A stretch of DNA of 64,000 nt, from the NCBI GenBank assembly GCA_947444055.1, contig CANEYR010000001.1, positions 62,001-126,000 on the forward strand. The letters are read 5' to 3'. This document shows, one piece after another, positions 18,036 through 27,441 of this stretch. Every line of letters begins with the position of its first letter. Positions within the stretch are counted from its first letter, which is position 1. Under the pieces are notes generated by a model. The model was given only the letters and a program-made list of their open reading frames with translations, was not told the origin of the DNA and did not search any database. Origin of the DNA: Planctomycetota bacterium. Lineage in GTDB: Bacteria; Planctomycetota; UBA1135; UBA2386. The position numbers were made by a program, and so were the translations under genes.

Positions 18036-19073
18036 TCACTCCTGCCCAGGCATCTTCTTGCGCTGGCTCTCGCTCGTCTGCTGCGTCTCTTCGCCGGCGG
18101 CAATCTGCGTGCGCATGCGCGTGTCGGCTTCGAGGTTCTTGATGCGTTGGTAGTCGAGCACGCCCAAGTGGCCCGAGCGGAACGCGTCCGCCATCGCCTT
18201 CGGGACCTCGGCTTCGGCGAGCACCAGCTTGGCGCGATTGGCCGCGATCTCGGCGATGTTCTCTTGCTCGGCGGCAACGGCCATCGCGCGCCGACTCTCG
18301 GCGGCGGCTTGCGCGACGCGCTTGTCGGCCTCCGCTTGGTCTGCTTGCAGGCGGGCGCCGATGTTGTCACCGATGTCGACGTCGGCGATGTCGATCGACA
18401 GGATCTCGAACGCGGTGCCGGCATCGAGCGCCTTCGACAGCACACCCTTGCTGATGCGGTCGGGGTTCTCGAGCACGTCCTTGTGCGAATCCGACGAACC
18501 GATCGTCGACACGATGCCCTCGCCGACGCGCGCGATGATCGTTTCCTCGGTCGCACCGCCGACCAAGCGCTTGATGTTGGTCCGCACCGTGACGCGAGCC
18601 TTGGCCAGCACCTGAATGCCGTTCTTCGCCATCGCCGCCACTTTGCCCTCGGGCGGGCAGTCAATGACCTTCGGCGTCACCGACGTCTGCACGGCATCGA
18701 GAATGTCGCGCCCAGCCAAGTCGATGGCAGCCGCCTGTCGGAAGTCGAGGCCGAGGTTGGCGCGGTCGGCGGCGATCAACGCCTGCACGACGTTCAGCAC
18801 CTTGCCGCCCGCCAGATAGTGCGCTTCCAGGTCGCGCACATTGATCGGCAGGCCCGCCTGCGTGGCCGAGATGGCGCCGCGCACGATGACGCTCGGGTTG
18901 ACCTTGCGCAGCGACATGCCGACCAGCTGGAGCAAGCCGATCTTGGTTCCCGACATGTAGGCCTGGATCCACAAGTTGAGGAACTTCAACAGCAGCAGGA
19001 CCATGATGACGAGCAGGATCAGCACGCCGATCAGCACGTAGGTCCAGAATTCGAATGGGGCTTTCGCGAGCAT
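18036..19073 (-). CDS. floA: Flotillin-like protein FloA
   Basis: 345 residues from the ATG at 19073; the frame is open to 19217 but that part overlaps nfeD and looks non-coding. One N-terminal hydrophobic hairpin segment (about 10-34), then an SPFH/band-7-like domain with the UPF0365 text [27 protein letters not shown], and an Ala/Glu-rich coiled coil (about 235-320). FloA forms membrane microdomain assemblies. Length is close to the roughly 330 residues of Bacillus FloA. The gap to the nfeD stop is 37 nt, the usual nfeD-floA arrangement. Confidence 0.93.
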   Translation of the reverse strand: MLAKAPFEFWTYVLIGVLILLVIMVLLLLKFLNLWIQAYMSGTKIGLLQLVGMSLRKVNPSVIVRGAISATQAGLPINVRDLEAHYLAGGKVLNVVQALIAADRANLGLDFRQAAAIDLAGRDILDAVQTSVTPKVIDCPPEGKVAAMAKNGIQVLAKARVTVRTNIKRLVGGATEETIIARVGEGIVSTIGSSDSHKDVLENPDRISKGVLSKALDAGTAFEILSIDIADVDIGDNIGARLQADQAEADKRVAQAAAESRRAMAVAAEQENIAEIAANRAKLVLAEAEVPKAMADAFRSGHLGVLDYQRIKNLEADTRMRTQIAAGEETQQTSESQRKKMPGQE

Positions 19074-19110
19074 GTGTGGGCTATGGCGGTGTGAGGGGGT
19101 TTCTAAAGAA

Positions 19111-21159
19111 TCAGCGGCGGCCGACGACGACGCGATTGTTGGCGACGTCGAGGACCACGATCGGAGAGTCGGCGTCGAGCATTTCGCCACGAGTGACGAC
19201 ATCGACCTTGCGGCCATCGATGCGGGCGTAGCCCGACGGGCGTAACGCCGACAAGGTCGTGCCGGTCTTGTGCAGCAACGCGGCCAGAGCCGAATCGGCA
19301 GCCCCGGCGGACGTCGCGCTGGTCGGACCGCTCAAGATCAGGGCCTTGCCAAACGGCGTCTTCGGCAACAGTTTGAACGAGAACGTCAAGACGATGGGCG
19401 CAGCGATCGCTTCGACCACCACCACGGACACGCCGAACGCGGTCGACTGCTGGAAGGCGACGAAGATCGCACTCAGCAGCGCCACGCCGGACAGCGCCGC
19501 GATCACGCCGAAGGACACAAACATCACTTCGGCGACCAACAGGCCGAGGCCAAGCAGACAAAGCAGCACCACGAGACCGACACTGCCTCGTTCGCCGCTG
19601 CGAGCTGAAGCACCTTCGGCGGCGACGACGACACGAAGCCCTTGCACATAGAGCACGCGCACCGTGGTGCCGGCTTCGACGAACTCCCCTTCGGTTACCA
19701 CCTCGACGCGCTCGCCATCGATCTCCATCATGCCGGTAGGGCGCAGCACCGTTGCGGCTTTGCCGACGCGGCCAACCAACGCCATCGCGCCGGCATCGGC
19801 CAGACCATAGCCACTGCCGCTACCAGCCAGCACCGCCCCGCCGCCGCTCGGGGAAGCCAAGAACAGCCGGTTGAACCACGGCACCTTTGGCAGCAAGCGC
19901 CACATCAGCCCACCCAGCACCAACACGGACACGAACAGCAGCGTCAGGTTCGCCAAGTTCGCCAAGAAGATCGCTTCCTCGACCGCGTTGCTTGGCAACA
20001 CGAACGACTGGCGACTGAGCACGAGGGCCATCACGAGGCACAGGAAGCCGACCGCGCCAAACACGATGGTGCCGGGCAGCAGGAAGATCTCGACCGCGAT
20101 GGCAGCGAGGCCGAGGAAGAACACGAGGATCTCGGTGATCTCCGCGAGGCCAACCAAGTAGCTGTAGAACAGCGACAACGCCAAGAAGATGACGCCGAGA
20201 AAGCCCGGCAGACCCACACCCGGGGTCTTCACTTCGACCAGCAGCAGCAGGAACCCGCAGACGAGCAAGAACGGCTGCAGCAGTTCGAGCCACCCCACCA
20301 TCTGCTCCGCCCAGTTGATGGTCAGTTCGCCAATGCTGGCGCGGTCGATCGTCAACACGTCCGCCAGTTGGTCGAGATCCTGCAGCGTGCCGTTCGACAA
20401 GCCGAAGTCCGCGGCCTCCTGCGCACTCAACATCAGCGGGCGCGTCAGCGGACGATCGCCAAGCACCTTGGCCCCGCCCGCAGTCAACGCGGCGAGCTCC
20501 GTCTGTTCGAGCACTTGCTGGCGTTCGATGCCGCCAGCGCGCACGGTGGCGACCACGATCTGGATGCGCGGATCCACCATCGCCCGCGCCAACTTCTCGG
20601 CATCGGGCCGCAGCTTGGGATCGCGTTTGCTCAACCGCGCACTCATGGCATCCCGCACCGCATCGAGCCGCTCGGCCATCGCCTCGTCGGGGGAGGTGCC
20701 CAGCAACTCGCTCCACTCCTGTTCCGGCTTTTCGATCTCGCCCCACTCCGCACCGGGCAAGCAGAAGGCCTTGCTACAGACCAACGCCAACGCGGCCGCC
20801 CCCTGGCTGACGCGCCCCTTCAGCACCGCCACGGTCTTCACCTTGGCCTGCTGCACATGGTCGAGCAGGCTCTGCAAGTCGCTGGTGTCTTCGCCTTGGC
20901 TGCCGGCGGTCTCGAGGCGGAAAACCACATACAGAGCCCCACGGCTATCGGCTTCGCGCAAGGTGCGGTGGCAGCGCGCCAACTCCTGCGTGCCGAGCTT
21001 GCCGACGAGGGTCACCACCAGGACTTGCGGGGCGACCGCTGCTTGCGGCGGCTGCTGGCCCTTCAAGTCGACCCGTTGCAGCGGCCCGCCACAGGCGAGC
21101 AGCCAAGCGAACGCCAGCAGGGCCCAGGATCGGCAGAACGTCTTCGTCAGCACGTGCAA
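19111..21159 (-). CDS. nfeD: Long-form NfeD membrane serine protease-like protein with two OB domains
   Basis: 682 residues from the TTG at 21159 (the GTG at 21153 is the alternative); both give a lipoprotein signal with lipobox WLLACGG. Residues 45-270 are a ClpP/crotonase-like domain; Ser118 in [12 protein letters not shown] is the likely nucleophile but the motif is not the classical one. Residues 290-425 hold about five transmembrane helices, 460-515 an NfeD OB domain, 527-600 more helices, and 630-682 a second OB domain. Known long NfeD proteins normally end with one OB domain. Partner of FloA. Confidence 0.87.
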   Translation of the reverse strand: MHVLTKTFCRSWALLAFAWLLACGGPLQRVDLKGQQPPQAAVAPQVLVVTLVGKLGTQELARCHRTLREADSRGALYVVFRLETAGSQGEDTSDLQSLLDHVQQAKVKTVAVLKGRVSQGAAALALVCSKAFCLPGAEWGEIEKPEQEWSELLGTSPDEAMAERLDAVRDAMSARLSKRDPKLRPDAEKLARAMVDPRIQIVVATVRAGGIERQQVLEQTELAALTAGGAKVLGDRPLTRPLMLSAQEAADFGLSNGTLQDLDQLADVLTIDRASIGELTINWAEQMVGWLELLQPFLLVCGFLLLLVEVKTPGVGLPGFLGVIFLALSLFYSYLVGLAEITEILVFFLGLAAIAVEIFLLPGTIVFGAVGFLCLVMALVLSRQSFVLPSNAVEEAIFLANLANLTLLFVSVLVLGGLMWRLLPKVPWFNRLFLASPSGGGAVLAGSGSGYGLADAGAMALVGRVGKAATVLRPTGMMEIDGERVEVVTEGEFVEAGTTVRVLYVQGLRVVVAAEGASARSGERGSVGLVVLLCLLGLGLLVAEVMFVSFGVIAALSGVALLSAIFVAFQQSTAFGVSVVVVEAIAAPIVLTFSFKLLPKTPFGKALILSGPTSATSAGAADSALAALLHKTGTTLSALRPSGYARIDGRKVDVVTRGEMLDADSPIVVLDVANNRVVVGRR

Positions 21160-21170
21160 TGGTTTAGCAG

Positions 21171-21175
21171 GGAGG
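21171..21175 (+). promoter_or_regulatory. Shine-Dalgarno GGAGG fixing the start at 21183
   Basis: GGAGG 7 nt before the ATG at 21183. It decides for this start over the in-frame ATG at 21249. Clear Shine-Dalgarno sites are uncommon before non-coupled genes in this window. Confidence 0.6.
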
Positions 21176-21182
21176 CCGGTCG

Positions 21183-22169
21183 ATGACACTCTCTGTCTTG
21201 ATCCCGTCGCCCCGCCGACAGCACGGCTCACCTCGCGGCCGATACAAGATGGTGCCCCTTCCCGAGCCACCCGAGAACCACGTTGCGCACCGCGCCGCCG
21301 TCCTGGCCTTGCACAACGCCTTGTGCACGCTGCGGCAACACCCAGACCAAGCCCCGCTGGCCCGCACCGCCCTGCGCCGTTGTGAGGAAGAGCTGGGCAC
21401 CGCCACCGCCCACGGCCCGCTGACGTTGGGGCTGCGCCTGACCGCCGTCCAGCTCGGTGCCGAGGACGTCTTGACGTTCGCAGCGAACGACGCGCCATTC
21501 GGTCTGCTGCGGCTCGCTGGCATCGGACAAGTCGTGCTCAGCAAAAACTTCGCCGCCGAGAACGTTCCACCGCTCGTGCAGAGTCTGGTCAAGGTCACCG
21601 ACGAAGCCAGTGCGGAGCGCTGGGTGCGCGACCAGTCGCTGTCCGGGGTGCTGTTGCGCGCCGCGACCCTCGATGGCACGACCCCCGACGAGGCTTGCAG
21701 CGAATGGGCTCGCCTAGCCATCGCCGAGCCGACCAGCGAGATCGTGTCGGCGTTGATCGCCCGCGATCAGGCCAGCAACCTGCCGGCGTTGGCAGCGCAG
21801 CAGTGCTTGCTCGACCTCGACCGCGAATGCATAGACCACGACACGACGTTGGCGCGGCTGTTGGCGCGCATGCTCGAGCGCCGCGACCTGGCGACGGCGA
21901 GTTGGCTGTTGGCGGAAGTGGACCACCACGAGGGCGTCGCGCCGTCGACGCGCCGCTTGCTGCACCAGCAGGCGATCGATCGCGCCGACAACGCCTGGCT
22001 GCAACACCATCTCGACCACGGCACCCGCGACGAACTGATGAACTTGACGGCGTTCGTGATGCAACTCGGCGAGCGCGCGGCCGAGCGCTTCGCCGACCTC
22101 GTCGCCGCCGCCTCCCATCCGTTCTCACGCTGGCTCAGTGGGCTGCTCGGGCACCAGAACCGGCAGTGA
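21183..22169 (+). CDS. Soluble helical protein of unknown function
   Basis: 328 residues, no signal peptide or membrane segment. It is mainly helical with scattered TPR-like pairs in the C-terminal half (about 190-320; LLDLDRECIDHDTT, LARMLERRDLATASWLLAEVD). It includes four or five Cys residues without zinc spacing. I do not recognise a family. Starts 23 nt from the divergent nfeD start and ends 3 nt from the convergent barrel-protein stop. Confidence 0.65.
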   Translation: MTLSVLIPSPRRQHGSPRGRYKMVPLPEPPENHVAHRAAVLALHNALCTLRQHPDQAPLARTALRRCEEELGTATAHGPLTLGLRLTAVQLGAEDVLTFAANDAPFGLLRLAGIGQVVLSKNFAAENVPPLVQSLVKVTDEASAERWVRDQSLSGVLLRAATLDGTTPDEACSEWARLAIAEPTSEIVSALIARDQASNLPALAAQQCLLDLDRECIDHDTTLARLLARMLERRDLATASWLLAEVDHHEGVAPSTRRLLHQQAIDRADNAWLQHHLDHGTRDELMNLTAFVMQLGERAAERFADLVAAASHPFSRWLSGLLGHQNRQ

Positions 22170-22172
22170 ACG

Positions 22173-24023
22173 TCACCGCGCTTCCCGCGTGCCGTGCAAA
22201 CACAACAAGGCCATGGCGGTGCCATAGGCGCGGCCGAGCTCATGGCTGTCGACGAAGCAGCCATCAAACTCCGGCAGCTCGAGCACCAACTGGCGCTGCG
22301 CCTTCAACAGCGGCACGCGGGTCGCTTGGTCGGTGAGCTGCAAGGTCGCATCGGTGCGCGCCAGCATGTCGAACCAGAAGAAGAAGCCGCCGTAGCCGAG
22401 CCGATCGGCGTGGTCGTCGTATTTGCGCACAGCAGCCAGCAGTCCATGGTGGCGATGGCCGACGTCGATCGACGCGCGCAACTTGCTCTCGTCACTGGCG
22501 CCAAACAAGAACAGCCCAAGCTCACATAGAGGCATGCGACCAGCCGCCGCTTCGAGGCTGGCGCGCGGCTTGCCGTTCTCCGTGTGGCCATAGGTGAAGG
22601 CACCTTCGGCCGTGCGGTTCATCGCCAACGCCCGCAGCCCCCGATCAATGTTCTCTTGCGGCACGTCGACGCCAGCAAGCTTGGCGCCGTGCAGCGCCTG
22701 CAACGCCGTCGCGATGGCGAAGGGATTGCCATACTCATGAAACCAAACGCCGGTTTCAGGCTGCAGCGCGAGCAGCGCGCCGACGCCGCGCAACAACAGC
22801 GGCCGCATCGCCTCCGCATCGGCAGAGCGCCGGGCTTGCCACGCCGCCAGGAAGCGCAGCGCATACGTGCGGGCCCACAAGATCTCGTCCCTGTCCGACA
22901 ACGCCACCCAACTGTCGTTGCGCACGTTGGCAAGAATGCGTTGCAGCATCGCTTCGACGCGCGCGCGCAGCGGGGCTGGCAGCGGCAAGGCGCCGCCCTT
23001 CTCATCAGTCGCGCACAGCAAGGCTTCGCCGACCAAGCACGTCACCGCCGCGTACACGTTGGGCAACCCATCGCTGCCGCCAAAGTCGTAGATGCTGTCG
23101 CGCACCACGCCATCGCCGTCATCCATGCTGACCAGGAACGCCACGCTGCGCTGCCACAGTTCGGCCTCGCTGTAGATGCCAGCGGCGCGCGAGCCATCGG
23201 TCGGATCCGTGCTCAGCACCGCACTGGGCAGCGGCAAATAGTCTTCAAAGCCGTGCACGAACGGGCCGTGCCCTTCGCATTCCAACGCCGCTTTCCAGGC
23301 GAGCGGCTGCTCCGGCAACGCCGTCGACAACAGCTGCCAGCGGGCGATCGCGTCCGAGCGAAGGCCGTCCCGACAGAGCGCCGCACCGGCCAACCAATGC
23401 GCCTCCGCCGCGATGCCGTCCGCCGGCTTCTTCGCCAACACCGCATCCGCCAGCGTCACCGCCAGCCCGCGATCGCCACCGCGGTACGCGGCCCAGGCCT
23501 CGCGCAAGGCCGCTTCGCCAAGGTCTTCGCTGCCGACCTTCGCCAACCGCCGCAGCGGCGCTTCAAACCATTCCGGGTGAAAGCTGGTCACTTGATCGAC
23601 CTTGCTCACGACCTTGCCGTCGCCGTCGAGCACCAAGTAGCCCGGCTCGATGTAGCGATTGCGCAGCAGTTCGTACTTCTCCTGCAGCGCGCCTTTTGGC
23701 ACCTCGGCCACCGGCACGAAATGCGTGCGCAGCAATTCGATCGTGCTTGGCCACGAGAACGGCCCCCCGCGCAGGTAGCGATCGATCTCCGGCTTGCGGT
23801 CCATCGGCGAACGCGCCACCGACGGCACGTACCAGAACACCCGCTTGCCGTTCTGTTTGGCCTCGCGCAGCGCCGTCTCCACATCGCGGCGCCAACCCAC
23901 CGCATTGCCGACCCGCGCCGCCAATTCCCCCGGCGCCTTGCGGATTTTCTTGTTCGAATTCTGCGCCGCGAGCGGGAACGCGAGCAGCAGCGAAACGAGG
24001 GACACCACGAAGGACGCGCGCAT
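22173..24023 (-). CDS. Secreted protein: thioredoxin-like domain plus prenyltransferase-type alpha/alpha barrel
   Basis: 616 residues from the ATG at 24023; the open frame to 24362 overlaps the HD-domain gene and is rejected. Signal peptide ends at PLAAQ. Residues 45-150 look like a thioredoxin fold without CxxC (ALREAKQNGKRVFWYVPS ... GYLVLDGDGKVV). Residues 290-610 are helical repeats of the squalene-cyclase/prenyltransferase barrel kind (LFLFGASDESKL, GYGGFFFWFDMLA, GRAYGTAMALLCLHG). It is one of three barrel proteins in the window. Enzymatic role unknown. Confidence 0.75.
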   Translation of the reverse strand: MRASFVVSLVSLLLAFPLAAQNSNKKIRKAPGELAARVGNAVGWRRDVETALREAKQNGKRVFWYVPSVARSPMDRKPEIDRYLRGGPFSWPSTIELLRTHFVPVAEVPKGALQEKYELLRNRYIEPGYLVLDGDGKVVSKVDQVTSFHPEWFEAPLRRLAKVGSEDLGEAALREAWAAYRGGDRGLAVTLADAVLAKKPADGIAAEAHWLAGAALCRDGLRSDAIARWQLLSTALPEQPLAWKAALECEGHGPFVHGFEDYLPLPSAVLSTDPTDGSRAAGIYSEAELWQRSVAFLVSMDDGDGVVRDSIYDFGGSDGLPNVYAAVTCLVGEALLCATDEKGGALPLPAPLRARVEAMLQRILANVRNDSWVALSDRDEILWARTYALRFLAAWQARRSADAEAMRPLLLRGVGALLALQPETGVWFHEYGNPFAIATALQALHGAKLAGVDVPQENIDRGLRALAMNRTAEGAFTYGHTENGKPRASLEAAAGRMPLCELGLFLFGASDESKLRASIDVGHRHHGLLAAVRKYDDHADRLGYGGFFFWFDMLARTDATLQLTDQATRVPLLKAQRQLVLELPEFDGCFVDSHELGRAYGTAMALLCLHGTREAR

Positions 24024-24097
24024 GCGGACAGCGTGCAGAAGCGGCACCTCACGAACAAGGGACCAAGCACTTGCCGACACGATCGCGACATCGTTCC

Positions 24098-24667
24098 ATG
24101 GGCCGCATGCTCGGCGAACGCTTCGACCAGGCCTTGGTGCTGGCGTCCCAATTGCACCGAACGCAAGTGCGCAAGGAATCCAACGTGCCCTACGTCGCCC
24201 ACCTACTAGCGGTGGCGGCCCTGGCGATCGAGCACGGCGCCGACGAGGACCAGGCGATCGCGGCTTTGCTGCACGACGCCGTCGAAGACCAAGGCGGGTT
24301 GCCGACTGCCGAACGCATTCGCCTGCAGTTTGGCCCCCGCACCACCGAGTTGGTGCTCGCACTCACTGATGCAACGGTGCTGCCGAAACCGCCCTGGCGA
24401 GCCCGCAAACAGGCCTACCTGCTGCATCTGCAAGACGCCCACCGCGACGTGCTGCTGCTCTCCGCCTGCGACAAGGTGCACAACGCCCGCGCCATCGTCG
24501 AAGACCACGCCAGCGTCGGCAGCGCCCTGTGGACCCGCTTCAGTGGCGGCCGCGACGGCACCCTCTGGTACTACCGCGAACTCGCCGCGATCTTCCACCG
24601 CCGCGGTCCCGCCCGTCTCGCCGCCCTGCTCAGTGACCTGAGCCATCGCATGCAGGCGCTGGCCTGA
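24098..24667 (+). CDS. HD-domain phosphohydrolase, small alarmone hydrolase-like
   Basis: 189 residues, one domain, no membrane segment. The metal ligands of the SpoT/MESH1 HD fold are in place: H35 (PYVAHLLAV), H59-D60 and D125 (CDKVHNA), plus the E63-D64 pair of HDAVED that is used for (p)ppGpp hydrolysis in Rel/SpoT and MESH1 proteins. The length is close to the 180 residues of MESH1. A C-terminal block SGGRDGTLWYYREL marks a widespread subfamily with no proven substrate. No synthetase domain is present. Hydrolysis of (p)ppGpp or another nucleotide is inferred, not shown. Confidence 0.82.
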   Translation: MGRMLGERFDQALVLASQLHRTQVRKESNVPYVAHLLAVAALAIEHGADEDQAIAALLHDAVEDQGGLPTAERIRLQFGPRTTELVLALTDATVLPKPPWRARKQAYLLHLQDAHRDVLLLSACDKVHNARAIVEDHASVGSALWTRFSGGRDGTLWYYRELAAIFHRRGPARLAALLSDLSHRMQALA

Positions 24668-24710
24668 AGAGAACGTTCGCCCGCCATTCGCACCGCCGCG
24701 ACTGTTTGCG

Positions 24711-24716
24711 TATAGG
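24711..24716 (+). promoter_or_regulatory. TATAGG -10-like hexamer before the S46 peptidase gene
   Basis: TATAGG is 6 nt before the ATG at 24723, with TTCGCA at 24687-24692 as a weak -35 at 18-nt spacing. Transcription would begin at the ATG. Confidence 0.45.
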
Positions 24717-24722
24717 TTCCGC

Positions 24723-26837
24723 ATGCTGCTGCGCTCGCTGGCCTTCTTCTTTGCCGCCGTCACCCTGCTGCCCGACGAAGGGCAATGGCTGCCCACGCAA
24801 GTCCGCGACATGGACTGGGGCGCGCTGAAGAAGCGTGGCATGCAGCTGACCAAGGATCAGTTCTGGCATCCCGAGAAGGGCGGCGTGCTGTCGGCCACCG
24901 TGCAAATCAATGGCTGCACCGCGTCGTTCGTCAGCAAGGACGGACTCATGGTGACCAACCACCATTGTGGCTTTGGCGCCGTCAGTGAACTCAGCACCCC
25001 CGCCGACAATCTGCTGCGCGATGGCTTTGCCGCCGCCGATCGCACCGCCGAACGGCCCGCGCCCGGCATGATCGCCTCGGTCTTGAAGCGCATCGAGGAT
25101 GTCACGGCGGTCGTGCACGAAGCCCAAGCCAAGGCCACGGACGACCTCGATCGCTGGAGCATCACGCAGCGCACGGTGGCGCGGCTCATCGGCGAAGGCG
25201 AACAGAAGGAAGCCAACACCAAGTGCAGCATCGCGTCGTTCCTCGAAGGCAAGGAGTACCACCTGTACTACCGAACCCAGATCCGCGACGTGCGCCTCGT
25301 CTACGCGCCGCCGCGCGCCATTGGCGAATTCGGCGGGGAAGTCGACAACTGGGAATGGCCGCGCCACACCGGCGACTTCATGTTCTTTCGCGCCTACGTG
25401 GCGAAGGACGGCGCCGTGCGCGAGTTCGACCAGGACAACGTGCCGTTCCAACCGGAGCACGCGCTCAAGGTCGCGACCGCCGGTGTGCAGTCTGGCGACC
25501 TCGCCCTCATCCTCGGCTACCCCGGCCGCACGCAGCGCTACAAGACGAGCCGCGGCGTGGCCACCCAACAGGGCTTCGTCTTCCCGCAGCGACTCGATGT
25601 GCTGACGCGCGCGATCGCGGTGCTGACCGCCGCGGGCAAGACGGATGAAGCGCTCGACCTCGCCGTCGCCGACCGCATCAAGTCGCTCGCCAACGTGCAA
25701 AAGAACTCGTCCGGCATGGTCTTCGGCCTGTCGCGCAACGCCACCGCCGCGAAGAAGCAACATGAAGAGCAGCAGTTCCGCGCCTGGGTCACGCAGGCCA
25801 CCAACAGCCCGGCTGGCTGGACCACCGTGCTCGATGAGATGCTGGCGCTCGATGAAACCGAAGCGGCCACGATCGAACGCGACACGTTGGTGGCGCTGAT
25901 CGGCATGCTCAGTGACGACCTGCCGCTGCTGATGGCGTTGGTCGAAGGCTGCGGCGCCGTCGCGTCCACGCCCGAAGGCAAGGTGCCGCCGCGCTTGTTG
26001 ACCGCGCTCGCCGACCCGCAACTGACGACGCACTTCCCGCTGATCCAGAAGCCCCTGCTGCAGATCCTGCTGGCAGAGTTCGCCTCGATGTCGAAAGCGC
26101 AACGCATCGCCGGCACTGAGTTCCTCGGCGAGTCCGGTTTGCATGCGAAGGTCGAAGCGGCCTTCTTCGCCGACACCAAGATGCTGGATGGCAACGAACG
26201 CAAGACGCTGTTCGCGCAGGGCAAGGACGCCGTGGCGAAGAGCCAGGATCCGATGCTCCTATTGGCGCGCTCGCTCGCCGCCGAACGCCAACTCGCCGGC
26301 AACCGGCAGCGGCAGCGCAACGGCCAGATGCTCGACGTCGGGCGGCGTTGGATCGCGGCGCAGGAAGCCTTCCGCGGCAAGTCGTTCTATCCAGATGCCA
26401 ACAGCACCCTGCGGGTGTCGATCGCCGAAGTGGGTGGCTACTCACCGCGCGAGGCGGTGACGTATGCGGCCCAGACCACGGTCGCGGGGTTGGTGCAGAA
26501 AGAGACCGGGCAAGAGCCATTCGCCAGCCCAAAGGCGCTGCTCGCCGCCGCGCAGACGCGCACGGCATCGCGTTGGTTCGACCAGCGCCTGGGTGATGTG
26601 CCGGTGTGCTTCTTGACGAACGGCGACACCACGGGCGGCAACTCGGGGTCGCCGGTGATCAACGGCAAGGGCGAGCTGATCGGGTTGAACTTCGACCGCG
26701 TGTTCGAGAACGTCGCGGGCGACTTCGGCTGGAACAAAGACCGCTCGCGCAATGTCGTCTGCGACATCCGCTACGTGCTGTGGGTCGTGGACGCCGTGTT
26801 CCCGAGCCCGACGTTGCTCAAGGAACTCGGCGTCTGA
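24723..26837 (+). CDS. Dipeptidyl-peptidase of family S46 (DPP11-like)
   Basis: 704 residues with a short signal peptide (about 1-17). The triad of the S46 family is visible: His81 in TNHHCGFG, Asp208 in DNWEWPRHTGDF and Ser641 in TGGNSGSPV. Cys65 and Cys82 can form the conserved disulfide. Arg659 lies 18 residues after the Ser; in the Porphyromonas enzymes that position is Arg in DPP11 (Asp/Glu at P1) and Gly in DPP7, so DPP11-like specificity is likely. It removes dipeptides from peptide N-termini in the periplasm. Ends 34 nt before the convergent hpt. Confidence 0.93.
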   Translation: MLLRSLAFFFAAVTLLPDEGQWLPTQVRDMDWGALKKRGMQLTKDQFWHPEKGGVLSATVQINGCTASFVSKDGLMVTNHHCGFGAVSELSTPADNLLRDGFAAADRTAERPAPGMIASVLKRIEDVTAVVHEAQAKATDDLDRWSITQRTVARLIGEGEQKEANTKCSIASFLEGKEYHLYYRTQIRDVRLVYAPPRAIGEFGGEVDNWEWPRHTGDFMFFRAYVAKDGAVREFDQDNVPFQPEHALKVATAGVQSGDLALILGYPGRTQRYKTSRGVATQQGFVFPQRLDVLTRAIAVLTAAGKTDEALDLAVADRIKSLANVQKNSSGMVFGLSRNATAAKKQHEEQQFRAWVTQATNSPAGWTTVLDEMLALDETEAATIERDTLVALIGMLSDDLPLLMALVEGCGAVASTPEGKVPPRLLTALADPQLTTHFPLIQKPLLQILLAEFASMSKAQRIAGTEFLGESGLHAKVEAAFFADTKMLDGNERKTLFAQGKDAVAKSQDPMLLLARSLAAERQLAGNRQRQRNGQMLDVGRRWIAAQEAFRGKSFYPDANSTLRVSIAEVGGYSPREAVTYAAQTTVAGLVQKETGQEPFASPKALLAAAQTRTASRWFDQRLGDVPVCFLTNGDTTGGNSGSPVINGKGELIGLNFDRVFENVAGDFGWNKDRSRNVVCDIRYVLWVVDAVFPSPTLLKELGV

Positions 26838-26871
26838 GGTCGGCTCGCGCCCGCTGGCGCCGCACCTGCCG

Positions 26872-27441
26872 TTAGCGCGCGGTGACACCTGCGGCCAAGA
26901 ACGCGCGTTCCACTTCGGCTTCGTAGACCACCACATCCAGCAAGTCGCGGTAGCGCCCATCGAGATCCATGCCGAAGCCGATGACGAACTCATCGGGGAT
27001 CTCGAAGCCCAAGTAATCGATCGCCACCGTCACCACCCGTCGCGACGGCTTGCTCAGCAAGGTAGCCACCCGACAACTCTTCGCGCCGGCCGCCAGGAAG
27101 TGCGCCTTCAGTGCCTCGATCGTGCGGCCCGTGTCGACGATGTCTTCGAGCAGCAACACATGCTGGCCGCGCACCGGCAGGTCCTTGCCCACCGTGATCT
27201 GCACGGTGCCCGAACTCGTGGTGCCGGCATACGACGATGCCCGCACCTCGTGCACCGGCAGGTTGCCGGGCACGAACTTCTGCAACAGCCGCGCAAACGG
27301 CCGCGCCCCTTCGATCACCGCCACCAACATCGGCGGCTCACCAGGAGTCGCGGTGAAGATGGCACGCGCCAATTCTTGCGCACGGCGCAGGATCTGCTCG
27401 TTGGAGAACACGACACGGAACGACGGGGAGGAAGGCTGCAT
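26872..27441 (-). CDS. hpt: Hypoxanthine phosphoribosyltransferase
   Basis: 189 residues. The PRPP loop LLLEDIVDTGRT (about 96-107) and the C-terminal purine-recognition text DYLGFEIPDEFVIGFGMD are diagnostic of HGPRT. It makes IMP/GMP from free bases and PRPP. The start codon overlaps the stop of the upstream MBL/lamin-tail gene (TGATG), so it is translationally coupled to a secreted protein gene, an odd pairing. upp and a nucleoside transporter lie within 7 kb. Confidence 0.93.
   Translation of the reverse strand: MQPSSPSFRVVFSNEQILRRAQELARAIFTATPGEPPMLVAVIEGARPFARLLQKFVPGNLPVHEVRASSYAGTTSSGTVQITVGKDLPVRGQHVLLLEDIVDTGRTIEALKAHFLAAGAKSCRVATLLSKPSRRVVTVAIDYLGFEIPDEFVIGFGMDLDGRYRDLLDVVVYEAEVERAFLAAGVTAR

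Noticed and set aside
24630-26144. Minus-strand open frame of 504 codons
   Set aside because: Antisense to the S46 peptidase, which has a complete catalytic triad.
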